NCBI GenBank assembly: GCA_002989075.1
Contig: PSQN01000016.1
Span: forward strand, 496,001-560,000
DNA: 64,000 bases
DNA from: Arthonia radiata
Lineage: Eukaryota > Ascomycota > Arthoniomycetes > Arthoniales > Arthoniaceae
Direction of reading: 5' to 3'
A program made the translations under genes and the position numbers. Within the stretch, counting starts at the first letter, position 1. Every line of letters begins with the position of its first letter. The notes below the pieces were generated by a model that had not been told where the DNA came from, did no database searches, and was given only the letters and a program-made list of their open reading frames with translations. Of the stretch, positions 59,408 to 64,000 are shown piece after piece.

Positions 59408-59640
59408 CGATGGCGTGAGCATGACTTGACGTTGAGATCTGGTCGGGCAGAGTATGATGTGTTCTTTGGGAGGTATTCTATGAGTATGAGTATGTTGTAG
59501 GGTTTTGATAGCGCGGCGCTGGTATGGAATTGGCACGTGATTGATTCAGAGGGGTTTTTGGAGTCTGCTTTCGCGCCTTCAATGTCGATACATGAAATCA
59601 TACTGAGCTAGCGACATTGTAGCATAGACAGCAATCAGAC
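59408..59640. other. 3' flank of the DUF2985 gene
   Basis: This is the presumed 3' UTR and a short spacer before the repeat array. Nothing else was seen. Confidence 0.5.
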
Positions 59641-62600
59641 TTCACTGGAAAAGAGGAACATCCGCAGGGGACCGCGGCCTGAGACCATTCACTACCGAAG
59701 CCAAGTTGCGAGCACCGACATAAGACTCGAGCGCCTACTGCTGATCGCGACGATCGCCATCAAAGCAAAACTGCTGTGCTTCATTACCAACAGCCTAGAG
59801 TCTGCGACACTCAAGGTGACCTGCTCAATGGCCCGATCCACCAAAGACAGGATGGCACTTGCAGCCCCTGTGTGTCTTTGCTAGCCCTCCTGCCCCTGAG
59901 CTATCGTCATTGGAAAATTTCCTCGCTCGGCTGCGATGTGACCGGATAGTAAGAGAGCTGGTTGGGTCTTTACATATGCTGCTGATACGAGCAGAATACA
60001 CAGCCACCTGCGTAACTCCTCAACCCTACTTCTACAGCCTCTGTGCTTAAATACTGAGTTGCACTTGGCTACGTTGTCAAGTAACAGTTAGCATTTTGAC
60101 TACCTCCAAGACACAATTAATGAAGGATCTGAAGGGGATTCACTGGCCTCCAGATCGCCCACCAACAACGACCAGTCGTAGGAATTCGACCTCCGCTGGT
60201 TACCACCACATCATCATACTGCTCTGCTTCATCATGAACATGCCTTAGTCTGGTAAAGCAAACGGGTAAGCAGCGCAGCTTCAGCGGCAAAAGCAGGACG
60301 AAGTTATTTCCCCTAAACCGGTTGAAGTCCGGATCTTCTGCCTCTGGCCAATCTTCTGCAAATGTTTCACTTCACTGGCAGCGTCGTGATCTGGACTGAT
60401 GCGGCTGTCGCGTGGGTACAGAGTATTAGGCTTCAGTCGATGTCACAAGGTCTATGTGCCTGGCTCCGCGCCTCTCGAGCGCATACATGAGCGATGTCCA
60501 CGACATTGTGTGAGACAGAAATTGGCAGTCCGCTCATCAAAAAACACCACGAACAGAACATAGGGGATGCAGTTTCCCTCAGAGCCGCGCAAGTGACGCG
60601 AGATGAGGAAGATACACTGGTGGATATTGCTGACATCATGACTAGTCACGGCGTCTGTGCTGCTGCGCTTCGTCATGAATACGTTACAGTCTGCCGCTCG
60701 AGCTGCTCTGCTCATCTTCCTGCTACACCCCGGCAAGAAGAGGTCACTGCTCCTGAACCAATAAAAGCGAGGTTTATATTGCCCCTTCATGTTCTCTGTG
60801 GGTTTCTAACACTCGCTGGCCGCGTGATGATCGAAACGGAATGAGGCTGAGGTATGGATACGAATTGTCAGGCGTCATTCAACGTCACGAGGTGCCTGGA
60901 TCGCTTTGACGTCTTTTGAGCTCTTACATCAGGCGAACTCGGCGGGATCGTAATTGATATCAACGAGCAGTTCGCTCCTTTGTGAAGACTACTACAAGAA
61001 CCCAGGGGATGCAGTGTCTGTCGTTCCTGCAGAAGGCGTGACACAGACTTTGGAAAAATCACTTGACAACATTGCTCGCACTGAAGGATACCATCGCAGC
61101 TGTGCTGCGTTCCACCATCAAGGGCCTGCCGTACTCGCGTCATCCCGTCTAGGAGGCTGAGCCAGACAAACTTCTTGAACAGTGAGGGCTGCCCCTTGGA
61201 TATCGTGGACGATTGTTGCCCCCTCCTCATTCTTCTTATTGAGGCACATCACGGCCGACGACGCCGCTTGTTTCAGGAGACTGGTCGCGCTTATTGCCTT
61301 TGTGCACTGCTGTCTACAGGATGATGTTTCAAGGCTCGTCACATGGCAGGCGCTAATGGCTCAGCGCTTTAATGTCTTTATATATCTCTGACGGCGCGAC
61401 AGCTAGGATAATTAGCCTGCTCAGTTCTATGGGATAACGCAGAAATACAAATACAGAGGATCTGTCTACTTGAGACTGCTTGCCAACAAACACGAATGGT
61501 AGGTGACTTACTATGGTCAAATCACATATCGGTGGCGCCACGATCAGTCACTTCGCCTGAGCTGCTACGCTTCATCATCACGGATGTGTAACCCTCGAGC
61601 CAACCAGCTCAGACAGCTGCAACACGCAGATGTCGAATCCGTGAGCTCTGCCCCTTCAAGACCTCGAATTCTAGTTGTCCCTTGAGTATAACCACGTACA
61701 TGTTACGTGCTCTCGCCAGCGGCTGGAGTTCCGAAACAGCTGTCAAGAGGAGCTTTCATAATTAGTTCGCGTGGGATAGATACTTGGAGACTCGTCTATA
61801 TTTCCAAGGTCAAGGCCCGAGCGCTGTAGGACTTTTATATGTCTGAGACTGCGCAACAGTCGAGATAATCAGTCTGCTCATTTTCATACGACAACGATTA
61901 GCCTCAGGCCTAGGGGATCCGTTTACTTGAGATTGCGTACTGACAATTGCGATTGATAGGTGTAACGATATCCTCTGGGACACGTCGCTGTTATCACGAT
62001 GGATCGAAGGTCCTATGTTGCTGCACTTCATCACTCACACTCTTCGAATCGCGGCAGCCAAATTCGAGAGTCGAACAAGCTATACGCCTTACAAGGGCAT
62101 GAGCAGACGTGGTCGATGCCCCCTCTGCTGTCTCACTCTTGTCTCTGCCCCTTCATTGCGGAGGTTTTCCGCAATAATCTTCCGATAGAGGCCGTGAGGT
62201 CGGAAGAGTATCGATAATGAGCGTATGTAAACGATTTCCCATGAGGCCGATGCTCGAACCTTGAAGCCTTGCTCACTTAGCAGGAGTCGGTGGCTCAGCG
62301 CCGTGGTGCACTTATATTTCTCCGACGGTACGATACTTGAGGTGGCCAGTCTACGCTCTATAAGAAAGCACCAAGGCAAGGAGTACAGGGGATTCAAACT
62401 CTTGAGATCGCTTACGAACAGAGACGAGTTGTAGGTATAATACTACTCCTCAAGAAACCTTGCCAATGCTACGATTAACGACTGTACGGTTGCCGCTGCG
62501 CTTCATCATTACTCGTCTGCAGCGACACAGTTGGTATCAGCAAGCTGGGTCTCTGACTAAAACAGAAGACTGGGTCTCCTTCCCTTGTAGATATTGAAAC

Positions 62601-64000
62601 ACTGTATCCTTGCCCCTCGTTTAACACACATGTAATGTAGCGCCCTCTAACCAGCGATGCGGTCCTCGAAAGGACGCCAACGAAGTGAGCTTTTCTTAAT
62701 GACTTGGCGCGATGAGGATGTGTGATAAGGTATATGGCTTTTATCACATTCCGACTAACATGGTAGGAAGGTAGGTACAGGAGGATGAGACGGAAGATAT
62801 GAGTGCGTCCATCACGTGATCCCAATATATGCCTATTCAGGCAATTCTCCACCAGGCATCCCGTGTCTTGGCATGGCCATCTGGACTGGGCGATCCTGCA
62901 CACAACAATGTGCGATGCTCGGAGGCTTACCTATATTACACGTAGTATAAATCAGTAGCTCAGCGCAGTGGTGCTCTTGTATACATTCGGCGGTGCGACA
63001 GTCAAGCGGACCAACTTCTCAATCCGCTATAGTTATTAGGACTGCTCTCACAGAAGGGGACTCGTTGATTTCTGGGCCGCGTTCCGGCTAAGGCAAGTTG
63101 AAGTACAGAACGTAAACTCGCGCGTACTGCTGATGCTCCTACGAGCGTCGCACCAGTGCCATGTTGCTGCGAATTATCGCCACGATCTGCAGTAGTTGAG
63201 TTGATGTGCTTGGGATGCTGTATCTTGAAAATGTGGAGAGATGTGGTGAGATACCCCCTACGACTGCTCAAGTTCAAGCCTGCCCCTTTGCGGTTTTCGT
63301 CCTCGCTACGATCTTCCGACAGAGACTATGAAGTCGGTAGAACGTGAAAAAGGTGAACTTGTACGAACACGCTCGCGCGGGAAGGATCCTCGATGCTCGA
63401 AAGCTCCTTTACACGGTACAATTCAAGGAATCAGCCACTCATTGCCTGCATGAAATGTAGACGGCGCGACGGATGAAGTGACCTGCAACTTTGCATCACG
63501 CGATAACGAGGAGCTTTAAAGGCGGTGTGAGGGGTCGCTCGCTTATCACACGCCAACGAAGCATAGGTACTTATTCGAAGATCGGTCTTCCAGGTACCAC
63601 TCATACTGCGATCAGTCAACACAGCTGAGCTGCTGCATTTCATCGTTGCGTCTGATGTGGTCAGCCAATGTCGACATGCTGTGCGCTCAAGGCGTTGGAA
63701 TGATATAGCGCTACACGTTATTGCCATCCATAATATCCTCGCCCCCCCTCGGTGAGCGCTAACATGTTGATAGCGCTCGACAGCAGCCTAGTCGTTGAAG
63801 TACGTCGATGAGGTGAGCTGGTGCAAGTGCGTCCACTTGGGATGGTGGCTCAGACGCTTGCTCATATGCCAGCTTACTGATAGCTCATCAAACGTGTATC
63901 TTCCACATCGTCGAGCAGTTAAGGAGAACAACCATACAGAAATCTACGATGATTAGAAGGGATACATCCTTATCGAGGGGGTCAGCTGACCTCTACTGTT
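59640..64000. repeat. Degenerate tandem array, unit about 450 bp, running past the right edge
   Basis: The same ordered landmarks recur. A CTGCTGCGCTTCATCAT-like core is at about 59779, 60228, 60668, 61108, 61570, 62026, 62501 and 63636, with a weaker one near 63145. A GGGGATNCRNTTTACT-like segment lies about 90-120 bp before each core. A GGCTCAGCGC...TTTATATNTCTCCGACGG segment is clear near 61362, 61810, 62290 and 62953. Spacing is 440-475 bp except in the last third, where it is longer. Units look roughly 60% alike by eye and no long reading frame is preserved. At least nine units are present. Confidence 0.7.

Noticed and set aside
62290-62400. Pol III A-box- and B-box-like words in one repeat unit, suggesting a SINE
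   Set aside because: The boxes are about 96 bp apart and the B-box-like word is not kept in the other units.

Overview
This window looks like nuclear DNA of a filamentous ascomycete. The genes are dense and lie on both strands. Most have one to five very short introns (about 48-90 nt) with GT...AG ends and CTGAC/CTAAC-type branch sites. The recognisable proteins are of fungal type (a Nup120-like nucleoporin, a KIN1 kinase with a KA1 tail, PPN1, a DUF2985 membrane protein, an FlbC-like C2H2 regulator, a fungal patatin). A Dothideomycete is my best guess from protein style, but that is inference. No tRNA, rRNA or CRISPR array was found, and there is no bacterial-style operon.

Region by region. 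1-5.8 kb is a housekeeping block: the 5' part of NUP120 (running off the left edge), RAD51, a head-to-head SEM1/DSS1, and PGK1. At 6.0-6.64 kb lies an extremely AT-rich island with short inverted-repeat-like ends. 6.6-17.6 kb is accessory in character: a 735-residue orphan protein, a small basic orphan protein, and a roughly 1270-residue patatin-like phospholipase with a long fungal C-terminal region. 17.6-30.97 kb returns to conserved genes: a C2H2 zinc-finger protein, an Mpv17/PMP22 membrane protein, a GPATCH1-like G-patch protein, the polarity kinase KIN1 and the vacuolar endopolyphosphatase PPN1. 31-35.4 kb is gene-poor and carries a small family of short orphan ORFs with at least one decayed copy. 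35.4-45.98 kb holds CHD1, ABCE1/RLI1 and CAF40. 46.7-59.4 kb has an aldo-keto reductase, an FlbC-like regulator, a Bcs1-type AAA ATPase, an 80-residue two-exon gene and a DUF2985 protein. From about 59.6 kb to the right edge the DNA is a degenerate tandem array with a unit of about 450 bp.

How the genes relate. Most neighbours are independent housekeeping genes. The pair most likely to share a purpose is RAD51 and SEM1/DSS1: they are divergent across 372 bp that contains an MluI cell-cycle-type site, and Dss1 is known elsewhere as a partner of BRCA2-type Rad51 loaders. CHD1/ABCE1, GPATCH1/KIN1 and CAF40/AKR are further divergent pairs. Exon boundaries were placed by eye; every multi-exon model given exact coordinates sums to a whole number of codons.
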